Source: Aromatoleum toluolicum
GTDB lineage: Bacteria > Pseudomonadota > Gammaproteobacteria > Burkholderiales > Rhodocyclaceae
DNA length: 64,000 bases
NCBI RefSeq assembly: GCF_012911005.2
Contig: NZ_WTVS01000004.1
Coordinates: 90,842-154,841, forward strand
Reading direction: 5' to 3'
Every line of letters starts with the position of its first letter. Positions within the stretch are counted from its first letter, which is position 1. This document shows positions 53,330 to 62,066 of this stretch, piece after piece. The notes below the pieces were generated by a model. It searched no databases. It was not told the origin of the DNA and saw only the letters and a list, made by a program, of their open reading frames with translations. A program made the position numbers and the translations under genes.

Positions 53330-54523
53330 ATGAACGACACCACCGACCGTCCCATCGACCGCGAGACTCTCTACGGCGAGGTTTGGGCGGAGCCCGTCAG
53401 CGTTGTCGCACCGCGGTACGGGCTGTCCGATGTCGGACTTGCCAAAATTTGCCGCTCGCTCGCGATACCGTTGCCGAGCCGTGGCTACTGGGCCAAGGTG
53501 AAGGCCGGCAAGGTCATGAAACGCGCGCCACTTCCGCCCCTCACCAAATCTACGCGTGCTCCCCTCCGCCTGAAAAAGCTTTCATCCGGAGAGCAGGCCG
53601 CACGGGAAGCAACTCGACGCATCGCGATTGACGCTCGCAAGGGCCTCACCGAGGTAACTGTGCCCGACGACCCTGGCCCGCCCCATCCGCTGGTCAATGC
53701 CGCCTCCAAGCGTCTGCGACGGCGTGACGGTTGGCCGGAAGGCTCGCTGGTGCGCTCCGCGCCGAAGGAAGTGCTGAACGTCGCTGTCACGCGGGATGCC
53801 CTGGACAGGGCTCTACAACTCGCAGACCGGTTGTTGAAAGCGCTGGCAACCCACGCCTTCGATGTCGAAATCGACAGCGGTCGCGGCGTGACGCTCCTGA
53901 AGTCCCGGGAAACCGGCACGAAGATGGAGCTTTCGCTGACCGAACACGTCCGACGTACCCGACACGAGATTACGTCCGCAGAAGAACGTGCGAGAAAGCG
54001 CTACCACGACCGCTCCCTCTGGAATAGCGCCGTCCCTTTCCCCCACGTCCCGCAGTATGACTACCATCCAACCGGAAAACTGACCCTCCAGGTCGGCCGC
54101 TGGCCGTCAAGGACGTGGAACGACACCCCCAGAACACAGCTCGAGAACCGGCTCGAGGAGATAATCGCCGGCATCCTCGTCCTTGCGAGCGAAACTCACG
54201 CCAGGGAGCTCGAACAAGCACGCCAAGCCGAGGAGCGGCGGCGGGCCATTGAGCGCTACGAGTTCCTGACACGCCGCCGAGCCGATGAAACGGAACGCTT
54301 CAAGCAGCTCGAGGCGGAAGCGACCAACCTGGAACGGGCGTTAAGACTTCGGGCATACGCCGATGCGGTCGAACACCGTGAGCGAACCGAAGGCGGCCTC
54401 ACGGCGGAGTTGGACGACTGGCTTCACTGGGCGCGCGCCAAGGCTGACTGGCTCGACCCGCTCATTCAGGTTTCCGACCCGATTCTCGATGCGCCGGAAC
54501 CGAAGCGCCCAGGATACTGGTGA
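53330..54523 (+). CDS. Helix-turn-helix protein with C-terminal coiled coil, unknown function
   Basis: A 397-residue protein. Residues about 8-60 (IDRETLYGEVWAEPVSVVAP, YGLSDVGLAKICRSLAIPLP, SRGYWAKVKAGK) are a distinct HTH-like segment shared with the short protein at 47516. The middle is basic; residues about 290-340 are a strong coiled coil (RELEQARQAEERRRAIERYE). GGAG precedes the ATG. The family is known only as hypothetical proteins in accessory regions. The frame is intact. Confidence 0.65.
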   Translation: MNDTTDRPIDRETLYGEVWAEPVSVVAPRYGLSDVGLAKICRSLAIPLPSRGYWAKVKAGKVMKRAPLPPLTKSTRAPLRLKKLSSGEQAAREATRRIAIDARKGLTEVTVPDDPGPPHPLVNAASKRLRRRDGWPEGSLVRSAPKEVLNVAVTRDALDRALQLADRLLKALATHAFDVEIDSGRGVTLLKSRETGTKMELSLTEHVRRTRHEITSAEERARKRYHDRSLWNSAVPFPHVPQYDYHPTGKLTLQVGRWPSRTWNDTPRTQLENRLEEIIAGILVLASETHARELEQARQAEERRRAIERYEFLTRRRADETERFKQLEAEATNLERALRLRAYADAVEHRERTEGGLTAELDDWLHWARAKADWLDPLIQVSDPILDAPEPKRPGYW

Positions 54524-54540
54524 GCGTGCGGCCCTGCCTC

Positions 54541-54880
54541 TCAGTTCGTCGACAAGGGCGAGCTGAACGGATTGATGCTGCGCACCCCGGTCGACTTGAA
54601 ATCTTCCGTGTTGCGCGTAACGACCATCAGGTCGTAGATGAGGGCGATGGCGGCAATCTGCTTGTCGATGGGGTGTTGGGGGCTCGGTGACATGAGCTTG
54701 CCCCAAACCTGTGCGCAGTCGAGGTCGAAGCCCAGAATCCGGTCCGAGTAGTCGGCGACCACATTATCGAGCCAAGCTTCGAGCCGCTCGGCTTGCGCCC
54801 GGTCCCCGCGGCCGCGGATGTTCTCGAGTCTTCGACGAATCTCGCCGATGGTCTGAACCGACAGACAGGTGTCGTGGACA
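54541..54880 (-). pseudogene. Truncated second vapC copy
   Basis: The minus strand encodes SVQTIGEIRRRLENIRGRGD, DYSDRILGFDLDCAQVWGKL, DKQIAAIALIYDLMVVTRNT and EDF, aligning closely with the VapC at 46268-46696, also at the DNA level. The first about 40 residues with the first catalytic Asp are missing and no antitoxin gene precedes it. It therefore is a remnant, 8 kb from the intact pair. Confidence 0.85.
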
Positions 54881-54946
54881 GGTCCGCTCGCGCCGGCTCT
54901 CGCAGTACCCGCAGCATCGGCGATATAGCGCGCATCGCAAAGTTAT

Positions 54947-55073
54947 GCTCGTTAGTTCGCGGTTTAAAGACACTGTGCTCGAAATAACGAGCACTACCTT
55001 GACAAGTCGCCGCTCGACCGTCACATTGTTCGTAATTTCGAGCACAAGGTTGTAGAGCCTCGTTTTTACGAAC
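54947..55073. promoter_or_regulatory. HipB-type operator array upstream of hipBA
   Basis: The clearest site is the perfect palindrome GTGCTCG-AAATAA-CGAGCAC (54975-54994). Weaker sites of the same CTCG-N6-CG form are at 54947-54964 (ATGCTCG TTAGTT CGCGG), 55026-55045 (TTGTTCG TAATTT CGAGCAC) and 55058-55073 (CCTCG TTTTTA CGAAC). The centres are 28, 51 and 30 bp apart. The last site abuts the hipB start codon, so autorepression is expected. Confidence 0.6.
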
Positions 55074-55415
55074 ATGAAAGTCAGCCAGTCCGCCACCCTT
55101 TCACCCTATCAGCTGGAGCAGAGCGCGCAGCTCGGCCACCGTTTGGCACGACTACGCCTCGCCCGCCGCATGAAGCAGACCGATGCTGCCCTGCGCGCGG
55201 GATTGTCGCGCAACACCGCCTATCGGCTCGAGCGGGGCGACCCTGGACTTGCCATCGGCCAAGTGCTGCGTTACCTCGACGCAATTGCCCCGGGCAGCAC
55301 CCTGCTGGACCTCCTCTCTGAGTCAGACCCTGCGCTGACCGCCCTCAAGGCACGCGAGCAATCCAAGCGCGTGCGGGACTTGACCGTCGCCGAGCGTGAC
55401 GAACTGGACTTCTGA
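55074..55415 (+). CDS. hipB: HipB-like Xre antitoxin
   Basis: A 113-residue Cro/C1-type protein with the HTH segment RRMKQTDAALRAGLSRNTAY and RLERGDPGLAIGQVLRYLDA. It lies 5 bp before hipA on the same strand, the normal antitoxin-toxin order. It should bind HipA and the operator array just upstream. The C-terminal tail VRDLTVAERDELDF is acidic. Confidence 0.88.
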   Translation: MKVSQSATLSPYQLEQSAQLGHRLARLRLARRMKQTDAALRAGLSRNTAYRLERGDPGLAIGQVLRYLDAIAPGSTLLDLLSESDPALTALKAREQSKRVRDLTVAERDELDF

Positions 55416-55420
55416 TACCG

Positions 55421-56767
55421 ATGACGGCTAAAGAGACCAAGCTGATGGTCTTCGCGCACCTGGGCACAACTTGGGCGCCTTGTGGCCAACTCGCACTCAC
55501 AGAGGAAGGCGACCGCCTGCTGGCGTCGAGCTTCGCGTATGGCCTGAACTACATCAACCGCAGCGATGCGCTCGAGGTGGACCCGGTGAGTTTGGGCCTC
55601 TCCGACCCGAAAACGGTGCGCGCCAAGCGGCTCCTGCCGGCGAACCAACTCCCGTTCTTCGGTGGCATCCGGGATGCTGCCCCCGATGCTTGGGGACGCC
55701 GGGTCATCGAGGCCAAGCTGAAGGTGCCCGCCAATAGTCTCCCGGAATCTCTGTACCTCCTGCACGCCGGCAGCGAGCGCGTCGGGGCGCTGGATATCCG
55801 CAGCAGCATCCACGATGGCCCCTCTCCCGGCGCGAGTGGGTGGCACACGCTGGAGCACTTGGTGGAAGCCGCCGAACGCATCGACGAGGGTCAGCCCGTC
55901 CCTGCACATCTGGAGGGCATCTTCGTTGACGGCACCGCCTTGGGCGGCGCGCGTCCCAAGGCGTCGGTACGCGACGAAGCCGGCGTACTCTGGCTGGCCA
56001 AATTCGCGAGTCGGCACGACGCGTTCGACGTGCCCGGCATCGAGTGCGCAGCGCTCGAACTAGCCCGTCATGCTGGACTGACTGTTCCCCCTGTACGCAC
56101 CCTCCTGCTGGGCAATCGGCGCGTCATGCTCATCCGGCGATTCGACCGCTACTGGGCCGCACCCGGCGCCGTGGTCGACCCGAGCGCAGAACTGCTTTTC
56201 TCAGGCGCGGGCCACGGCTGCGCAGAGCACCGAATGGGTTTCGTCAGTGGGCTGACGCTAGTGGCCTGCGACGAGACCGAGTCATACACCAAGTCTTACG
56301 CGGACCTCGCCGAGGCCATACGACGGTACTGCCACCCGGCGGTCATTCGCCGGGACAACGAAGAGCTGTTCAAGCGCATGGTCTTCAACATTTTCGTGAG
56401 CAACGACGACGACCACCTTCGGAATCACGGTTTTGTCCGGGACCCCCGGTTGCCCGGCTGGCGATTGAGTCCCCTCTACGATGTGCTGCCACGACCCAGC
56501 CTTGCGACCGAGCGCTTCCTGCACTTGGGCATCGGGCCGCAAGGCCGACTGGCGACCCTCGACAATGCACTCGCCGCGCATGACAGGTTCACGCTTTCAC
56601 GGGTAACGGCAAGTCGGTTGATGGGGGAGGTCTGGCGCGTGGTGCGTCAGTGGCGCGTCTACTTCAGCGACGCTGGCGTACCCGCTGCGGAGCAGGACAA
56701 GATTGCCCCAGCGTTTCGACACATCGACGACATCTCTACGGCCGAACTGCGCAAGTCGGTTCCGTAA
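55421..56767 (+). CDS. hipA: HipA-family serine/threonine kinase toxin
   Basis: A 448-residue HipA. The N-terminal domain ends before GTALGGARPKASVRDEAG, the phosphate loop with the regulatory Ser; IFVSNDDDHLRNHGFV holds the catalytic Asp/Asn region (about residue 326-338) and WRLSPLYDVLP the DFG-like Asp. Length is normal (E. coli HipA 440). The kinase of E. coli phosphorylates glutamyl-tRNA synthetase; the target here is unknown. The frame is intact, so the module may be functional. Confidence 0.92.
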   Translation: MTAKETKLMVFAHLGTTWAPCGQLALTEEGDRLLASSFAYGLNYINRSDALEVDPVSLGLSDPKTVRAKRLLPANQLPFFGGIRDAAPDAWGRRVIEAKLKVPANSLPESLYLLHAGSERVGALDIRSSIHDGPSPGASGWHTLEHLVEAAERIDEGQPVPAHLEGIFVDGTALGGARPKASVRDEAGVLWLAKFASRHDAFDVPGIECAALELARHAGLTVPPVRTLLLGNRRVMLIRRFDRYWAAPGAVVDPSAELLFSGAGHGCAEHRMGFVSGLTLVACDETESYTKSYADLAEAIRRYCHPAVIRRDNEELFKRMVFNIFVSNDDDHLRNHGFVRDPRLPGWRLSPLYDVLPRPSLATERFLHLGIGPQGRLATLDNALAAHDRFTLSRVTASRLMGEVWRVVRQWRVYFSDAGVPAAEQDKIAPAFRHIDDISTAELRKSVP

Positions 56768-56924
56768 TACCTGCGGTAGCTGGCCACACGCAAAATTTCG
56801 CGGTGCTCTGGCCGACCCGTGCAAAAAATCCCGAACTGTGAGCTCGGGGCAACGTCCCCCGGTTGTCCCATAGAGGCAGGTTCGGTTCGATGGCGCCATC
56901 CACACGCCCTCGGTCTCGAGCCCA

Positions 56925-59051
56925 TCAGGACGCAATTCGGTACCCCATCGCCCTGTACCCGCGCTGGCGCTTGTCCCACATCCGCAACAGAGCCGGATGG
57001 GCGATATCGACGATATCGATGATACGGACGTCCGTCTTGCCCTCGTGCTCCCGATGTAGCCGACCGGCGTACTGCTGAAGCGTCCCCTTCCAGGAAATGG
57101 GCATCGCCAGCAGCAGGGTGTCAAGGGGCGGGTGGTCGAAGCCTTCTCCCACCAGCTTCCCTGTGGCAAGCAGAATCCGTGGAGTCTCCGCAGGAAGCGC
57201 TTCGAGTGCGGACATCACTGTGGCGCGCTGCTTTCGCGACATCCTTCCATGCAGCATGAAGAGTGCGGGTGCGACCTCGGACAAGCCATCGTATATTGCT
57301 TGAATGTGGTCGGTGCGCTCAGTCAGAATCAGCACCTTCCTGCCCTGTTCGAACGCTTGGCGCGCCTCGTCGACAATGATTGCGGTGCGCCGAGGGTCGT
57401 TCGCCAGGCACCGGAACACGTCCTGAATACCCGCTTCATCGGGAAGTTCGAGGAAACCCGACAACATCTTGGGGATGACCTGGAGGTCCCTCGGGGCACC
57501 TTCGGGCGTGGCGGCGATGTAACGGATGGGGCCGCACTGCATGAAGATGATGACACCGATGTCACCCTTCCTGGTCGCCAGAAATGCGTCCAGCCGGGCC
57601 TGCCACTGCTTCAGAAGCTCTGTGCGATGCACCAGAATCAACGTATTAACGCCGCGACGGGCAATCATCGCGGCCGCCGTCACCGTCTTGCCAAACGCCG
57701 TCGGCGCGCAGAGCACACCTGTGTCGTGATGCAGCATCGCCGCAACCGCCGCCTCCTGGTCGATGCGCAAAATGCCCGTAAAGGAAATGTCGATGGGGGT
57801 CCCAAGATAGCGCTCGTCATGAAGCTCCAAACGGACGCCGTTTTCCTTCAGCAGCTCGCTCACCGCATCGAGGCAGCCACGCGGCAGGCCGATATGGCGC
57901 CGAAAATTCTCCGCACACCCGATGACCCGCGCGATATTCCACACCGAGAAGCGCATGGCCTGTGCCTGATAGAAGGCCGGGTTCGGAAAGGCCGCGAGTC
58001 GAATCAGCCGATTAGCCAGCGGCTGGGGGAGTGCCGCCTTCTCGAGGTAGATGAGGTTCGCCAGCGTCACCTCCAGCGATTCAGGAAGGGGACCGGCAAC
58101 GGTCCGCGCGCTCGGCGCAGGCTTCTGCCACGGCTTGGCGTTGGCTTCTTCATCGACGAAGGTGACGTCAAGCGGATGGACGCCGTCCGTCGCCCTAAGG
58201 ATGGTTGCCTCGATGTCCTCCGGGGCCATCCGCGCAAGCGTCGCGAGGTACGCCCACTGCTCCGGATAGGGTCGCAGTTCTTCATCGACAAAAACCGTGC
58301 AGCCACGCTCCCGCGCCTTCTTCTGTAGCGGTAGCGCAATCAGGTTGCCAAGGCCACCTTTCGGCAACGTATCCTGATTCGGAAACAGCCGGTCGTAGGA
58401 GGCGAGCCGCAGTTGCCGCGTCGAAGCACACGTGTGACTGATGAGCGCCGTGCCCAGCCGGCGCGCATCCCTCGCGGGTACACGCGCACGGAAGAGAATC
58501 CAGACGTGCGCCCCTTGTCCCGAGCGCGAGATTTCCAGCGCCGCCGGGACACCCAGTTCGCGACAGGAGCGAACGAACGCCTTCGCATCGTCCTGCCAAT
58601 CAGCTTCATCGAAATCGACCGCGAGGAAGTTGCAGGTGTCGTCGCCGAGCAGAGGGTAGACACCCAGCGTACGTCTGCCGGCCAGATGCTCGTAGATGAC
58701 TTTGTCCGTGACCGGGAGCAACTGGCGATGGGCACAGTCACCGCACTTCATTGCGGGCTTCTGGCAGACCCCCGGTCTTCGGTCGTTCGCGCACGCTGGC
58801 GAGTACCCCGACTTGCCGGACGAGGCACTTTCCCATCGGACGGGGAAAACATCGGTTCGCCCCTGGAAAAGGCGGCGGAACAGTGCCAGCTTTTCCTCCG
58901 CCGACGTCGGTGTCCCGTCGCGCACCGATTCCGCCGACGCATCAGCCCTAGGCGCCCGCCACTCGATGCCATGCGCCTTAAGCAACGCTACCAGCCGAGC
59001 GTTTTCCGCCTGTAGCGCAATCAGGGCGTCGGTGAGCTTGGCGTCGTTCAT
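56925..59051 (-). CDS. TOTE-type primase-helicase with missing DEAH segment
   Basis: A 708-residue protein. An N-terminal leucine-rich coiled coil (ALIALQAENARLVALLKAHG) is followed by an archaeo-eukaryotic primase domain with FLAVDFDEADW (near residue 143) and SRSGQGAHVWILF. Then comes an SF2 helicase: Walker A in CAPTAFGKTVTAAAMI (about 450), LVHRTELLKQWQARLDAFLA, and a C-terminal half with VLILTERTDHIQAIYDGL and GRLHREHEGKTDVRIIDI. Between GDIGVI and IFMQCGP (about residue 501) roughly 70 residues normal to the family are absent, including the DEAH/DECH box. ATP hydrolysis is therefore doubtful. Confidence 0.83.
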   Translation of the reverse strand: MNDAKLTDALIALQAENARLVALLKAHGIEWRAPRADASAESVRDGTPTSAEEKLALFRRLFQGRTDVFPVRWESASSGKSGYSPACANDRRPGVCQKPAMKCGDCAHRQLLPVTDKVIYEHLAGRRTLGVYPLLGDDTCNFLAVDFDEADWQDDAKAFVRSCRELGVPAALEISRSGQGAHVWILFRARVPARDARRLGTALISHTCASTRQLRLASYDRLFPNQDTLPKGGLGNLIALPLQKKARERGCTVFVDEELRPYPEQWAYLATLARMAPEDIEATILRATDGVHPLDVTFVDEEANAKPWQKPAPSARTVAGPLPESLEVTLANLIYLEKAALPQPLANRLIRLAAFPNPAFYQAQAMRFSVWNIARVIGCAENFRRHIGLPRGCLDAVSELLKENGVRLELHDERYLGTPIDISFTGILRIDQEAAVAAMLHHDTGVLCAPTAFGKTVTAAAMIARRGVNTLILVHRTELLKQWQARLDAFLATRKGDIGVIIFMQCGPIRYIAATPEGAPRDLQVIPKMLSGFLELPDEAGIQDVFRCLANDPRRTAIIVDEARQAFEQGRKVLILTERTDHIQAIYDGLSEVAPALFMLHGRMSRKQRATVMSALEALPAETPRILLATGKLVGEGFDHPPLDTLLLAMPISWKGTLQQYAGRLHREHEGKTDVRIIDIVDIAHPALLRMWDKRQRGYRAMGYRIAS

Positions 59052-59162
59052 AGCACTCAAGTTTAAGCGCCTCTTGACGCTCCCGCACGAGGGGCGTGAG
59101 GAGGTCCGCGAATAACGATGAGCTCCCGCCACGCACCGTCCTCGCCGAGGAGAACGAGCCGC

Positions 59163-59342
59163 TCACGTGACCCGCCGTAACATGGGCCTTCCGCCGTTGT
59201 CGGCCGCATCGCCACGCCGCTGGCTCACTTCAACTTCATCGACCGCGTCCGATAGCGTACCCGCCGCCATTTCCCAACTCGCTCCGTAACGCCGGCTTAC
59301 GTTAAGCAGTACCAGAACGATTGCCCCCTGCAGCCATTTCAT
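59163..59342 (-). CDS. Possible small membrane-anchored protein
   Basis: A 59-residue frame, MKWLQGAIVLVLLNVSRRYG at the start with one hydrophobic helix, then a polar tail. GGGGGA lies 9 bases before the ATG. No family is recognised. It occupies the 385-bp gap between the primase-helicase and DUF429 genes, in which I see nothing else. Confidence 0.3.
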   Translation of the reverse strand: MKWLQGAIVLVLLNVSRRYGASWEMAAGTLSDAVDEVEVSQRRGDAADNGGRPMLRRVT

Positions 59343-59436
59343 CACCTGTCCCCCTATGCTGCACACGGTGAAGGCATGCTCCTGCGGCGATTTCCGGATG
59401 AGCGGAACGTGGGTTTCCTTCAGCACGAAATGCCTG

Positions 59437-60114
59437 TTAACCACTCGCGGGAACGAAAATGTAGCCGCACTCCCCATCCCCATAGGCCTTGCTTCGACCA
59501 GCGAGCACATACTGGGCCGTCAGCGCGCACAGGGCGGCATCGACCGCATCGATGGATTTCAGGGGCGTCGGGTCAATGCCCGCATCCTGCAGCAGTTGTC
59601 GGCGCTGCACGCGCTTGCGCTTCGCCGAGGCCTCGGCGGTGCCGAGCATGGCGCATGTGACGGCATGCGGGAACGTCTCGAAGCAGACCATCCCGCCGGC
59701 GTAGCGAACGTCATTCAACAGTGGGTGCGTGGCGCCCAAGGCCTGAAAGACGCGCTCGCCGCAGAACATCCAGCCGTAGAACCCGGATGCGTTTGCCGCA
59801 GCGCGTTCTCGCGTCGGGGTCGGGGTCGGGGTCGGGAAGGAGAATATCCGCTCCTTGGCGAGCGCCCTTTCCGCCAGCCGGCCCGACTGCGGCTGCGCCC
59901 ATCGGCAGGGCGAGTCGATGCCGACTGCTACCGCACCAAGCTCCTCGCACGTGCGCGCCAGATGTTCCGGGTCGCCGCTACGGATGTTGCAGAGAATATC
60001 GTTGCCGCGCACGACGACCAGGTGGCAACCCTTCCGCGCACCGCCGATGTCGATGCCGGCCACCGTCAGCGGGCTATCGAGCACGAAGCGGGGAGACGTC
60101 AGCGCCGCGCGCAA
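59437..60114 (-). CDS. DUF429 family protein
   Basis: A 225-residue protein. VAGIDIGGARKGCHLVVVRG, VGIDSPCRWAQPQSGRLAER, CFETFPHAV and IDAVDAALCALTAQ are DUF429 motifs with an RNase H-like fold. The start may be TTG at 60114 or a GTG further in (VLDSPLTVAGIDIGG). It contains a (TCGGGG)n stretch coding for PTPTPTPT. It overlaps the next upstream gene by 16 bp. Function unknown. Confidence 0.75.
   Translation of the reverse strand: MRAALTSPRFVLDSPLTVAGIDIGGARKGCHLVVVRGNDILCNIRSGDPEHLARTCEELGAVAVGIDSPCRWAQPQSGRLAERALAKERIFSFPTPTPTPTRERAAANASGFYGWMFCGERVFQALGATHPLLNDVRYAGGMVCFETFPHAVTCAMLGTAEASAKRKRVQRRQLLQDAGIDPTPLKSIDAVDAALCALTAQYVLAGRSKAYGDGECGYIFVPASG
59811..59836. repeat. Hexanucleotide repeat (TCGGGG)4 inside the DUF429 gene
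   Basis: Four tandem six-base units encode a Pro-Thr repeat in the DUF429 protein. Because units are six bases, copy-number changes keep the frame and only alter the linker length. Confidence 0.7.
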
Positions 60115-60542
60115 TCTGCCAGCCGCCGGAGGATGCTCAGTTCGGTGCGTGCTGCGTCACGCATGGCAAGCCTCGCTGCGGCCAATTCATCGTCAGTCAG
60201 CGCACCGACCTCCGGCGCCGGCAACTCCATTGTTGCGACGGCGTAGTCGAGCCACGTTTGATAACCAGCGGGCATCGCCGGCACGCCGGAGGGAGCGTCG
60301 ATGATTACGGCGTGCTTCAGCAGGCACTCGAGCACGGTTTCATCGCTCCCCTCCGACATCGAAAGCCAGGTCGCGCACAGGCCATCTGAGTAGCGAGCCC
60401 AAAGCTGTGCCGCCACTTCCGGGGAAACCTCGAATCCTGCGTTCGCCGCGGTCGCCACCAGGCGTGCGATATCGTCCGGGAACTTGGCCGCGAAGTCCGG
60501 CGCAACCTGTTCGGGTAACGGAGCGACCTGTAGCTTTTTCAT
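60099..60542 (-). CDS. Protein with MbcA/ParS-type N-terminal domain, no toxin-binding end
   Basis: A 147-residue protein starting MKKLQVAPLPEQ. Residues about 20-80 (DDIARLVATAANAGFEVSPE, AQLWARYSDGLCATWLSMSE) align with the N-terminal half of the protein at 63281-63775 (DVARLVAVATSGGYHVSPQS, ALWRRYGEALCPDWVPVAGL). It lacks the C-terminal LLGGRTP segment of that relative. GGGAG is 5 bases from the ATG. It may be an antitoxin-like or regulatory protein. Confidence 0.6.
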   Translation of the reverse strand: MKKLQVAPLPEQVAPDFAAKFPDDIARLVATAANAGFEVSPEVAAQLWARYSDGLCATWLSMSEGSDETVLECLLKHAVIIDAPSGVPAMPAGYQTWLDYAVATMELPAPEVGALTDDELAAARLAMRDAARTELSILRRLADCARR

Positions 60543-60979
60543 CCGACTCCCGTCCACATCTGCTGATAGCGGCGCCCGGCGTTCATTCTAGGGCGGCATG
60601 ACCAATCAATTCAGGAACGGTGGCCACCGAAGGTCCAATGCGCCGCGCCAGCCACCCGAACGAAGTTGCCTGACGCTTGTGCGATACATTCCCATCATAG
60701 ACATTATCCATCGGGCGGGCGCGATGACAGCCGGCTCCGCTAACATCCCCAACACCGCCCGACGACCGCTCGCTCCGCCCCCAATGACCGACGAAGGACT
60801 CCGTCAACGCATGGACCGGACCGCGCAGTTCCAGGTAGCGGACAGCATATCTTGGCCAATCGGTACGAAATAATGCAACTAATCGCCAAGAAGTAATCCC
60901 TGCGGCAAGGACATTTCTAAGCTTCGCGACGAACACGGACGCGTTGCGGTGAGCAAGATGGCCCAAGATTGCCCCCGCA
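60543..60979. other. Gene-poor stretch
   Basis: The 437 bp between two minus-strand genes contain open frames on both strands without recognisable motifs or good ribosome sites. I see no repeat or terminator here. Confidence 0.5.
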
Positions 60980-61585
60980 TTACCGCAATCCATTGTGAAA
61001 ACTCCTCCAATCCCATGCGTAGTAACACGGCCCCTCGCCCGCGATCACAGGGCGGCAGGAATGGTACATGTTCCGCCCGAAAGCCGTCCGCGCCGGCTCG
61101 GGGATTTCGGCACCCTGCACATAGGGCGTCCCGTCGTCAGTCCGGATAGGGACATCGAACGGTTTCGGCCACGGCGGAAGAACGGCGGCCGACCAAGTCA
61201 CCATGCACTGCGCGGCAAGGGCAATGCGCCACCAGTCGGACGAAGGGTCGAGCCCGCCCTCGCAGCAGACCTGCCCGCCGTACTCATCTGAAGCCTCAAC
61301 ACTGATGCGTCCGTCCTGAACCGCCGCGCCCCACTCTGCGATGAGCCGCGGTGCCTCGACCCCACGAGGCACAAGCTGCGTCGCACATCTAAACGTGCCT
61401 TGCGTGAAATTGGCCGCGTCCGGCGAAAAACTCGGCCACAGGGCTGCCATCGCCCGCGCGACCTCGATTCCCCATGCGAGCCGAAGCTGAATCATCAGCC
61501 ATCGATTCTGTGTGTCTGAGCGAATCTGACGCGGCACGACGCCAAGGTACGCTGTCCGATCAGGAGCCGCCACCAAGAGCTCCAA
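60980..61585 (-). CDS. Hypothetical protein
   Basis: A 201-residue soluble protein rich in Trp (IALAAQCMVTWSAAVLPPWP, YYAWDWRSFHNG) with no signal or membrane segment. The TTG start is uncertain; an internal ATG (MIQLRLAWGIEVARAMAALW) is 30 codons in. Codon use is coherent over the whole frame, supporting a real gene. No family recognised. Confidence 0.5.
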   Translation of the reverse strand: MELLVAAPDRTAYLGVVPRQIRSDTQNRWLMIQLRLAWGIEVARAMAALWPSFSPDAANFTQGTFRCATQLVPRGVEAPRLIAEWGAAVQDGRISVEASDEYGGQVCCEGGLDPSSDWWRIALAAQCMVTWSAAVLPPWPKPFDVPIRTDDGTPYVQGAEIPEPARTAFGRNMYHSCRPVIAGEGPCYYAWDWRSFHNGLR

Positions 61586-61669
61586 TTCGAGCCACTAAGT
61601 CAGAAAACAGGCCATAATGGTCCAAATCTGAGCCTTTAAGGCAAACCGTTTCCAGAACCGAGGAGTCCC

Positions 61670-62008
61670 ATGTCTTCCCCTCTGCAAACCCCGGAGGAAA
61701 TCGAGAACCAAATCGGTGAAGACCTGCGCACCCGCCGACTGCAAAGGAACCTGACGCAGGCGACGCTCGCCGAACGCGCGGGCGTGAGCGTCAATGCGCT
61801 CAAACGGCTCGAATCCGGCCAAGGGTCGTCCTTAAGAACGCTCATCTGTGTCGTTCGCGCACTCGACCGCGCAGATTGGTTCCGCACGATCGCGCCTGTT
61901 GCCACCATCAACCCGCTCACCCTGGTCCGCGGGAGCCCGGTACGCCAGCGGGCAAGCCGACAAAGGCAACGTCCAAGTGGGGGGATGGGTGGCGGAGAGA
62001 AGGCGTGA
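61670..62008 (+). CDS. Xre-family regulator (HipB-like), without partner toxin
   Basis: A 112-residue protein starting MSSPLQTPEEIENQIGEDLR with the HTH segment RNLTQATLAERAGVSVNALK and RLESGQGSSLRTLICVVRAL. This pattern is that of antitoxin/regulator genes that usually precede a hipA-like toxin. No hipA follows here; the next gene is unrelated. GAGGAG precedes the ATG. Probably an orphan after deletion of the toxin. Confidence 0.72.
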   Translation: MSSPLQTPEEIENQIGEDLRTRRLQRNLTQATLAERAGVSVNALKRLESGQGSSLRTLICVVRALDRADWFRTIAPVATINPLTLVRGSPVRQRASRQRQRPSGGMGGGEKA

Positions 62009-62066
62009 TGTCCAATCGACACAGACTCACGTGCTACGCTTGATCATGGGTTCAAGGGAGGCAACG

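Noticed and set aside
59811..59836. Phase-variable repeat
   Set aside because: Six-base units keep the reading frame, so on/off switching is not expected.
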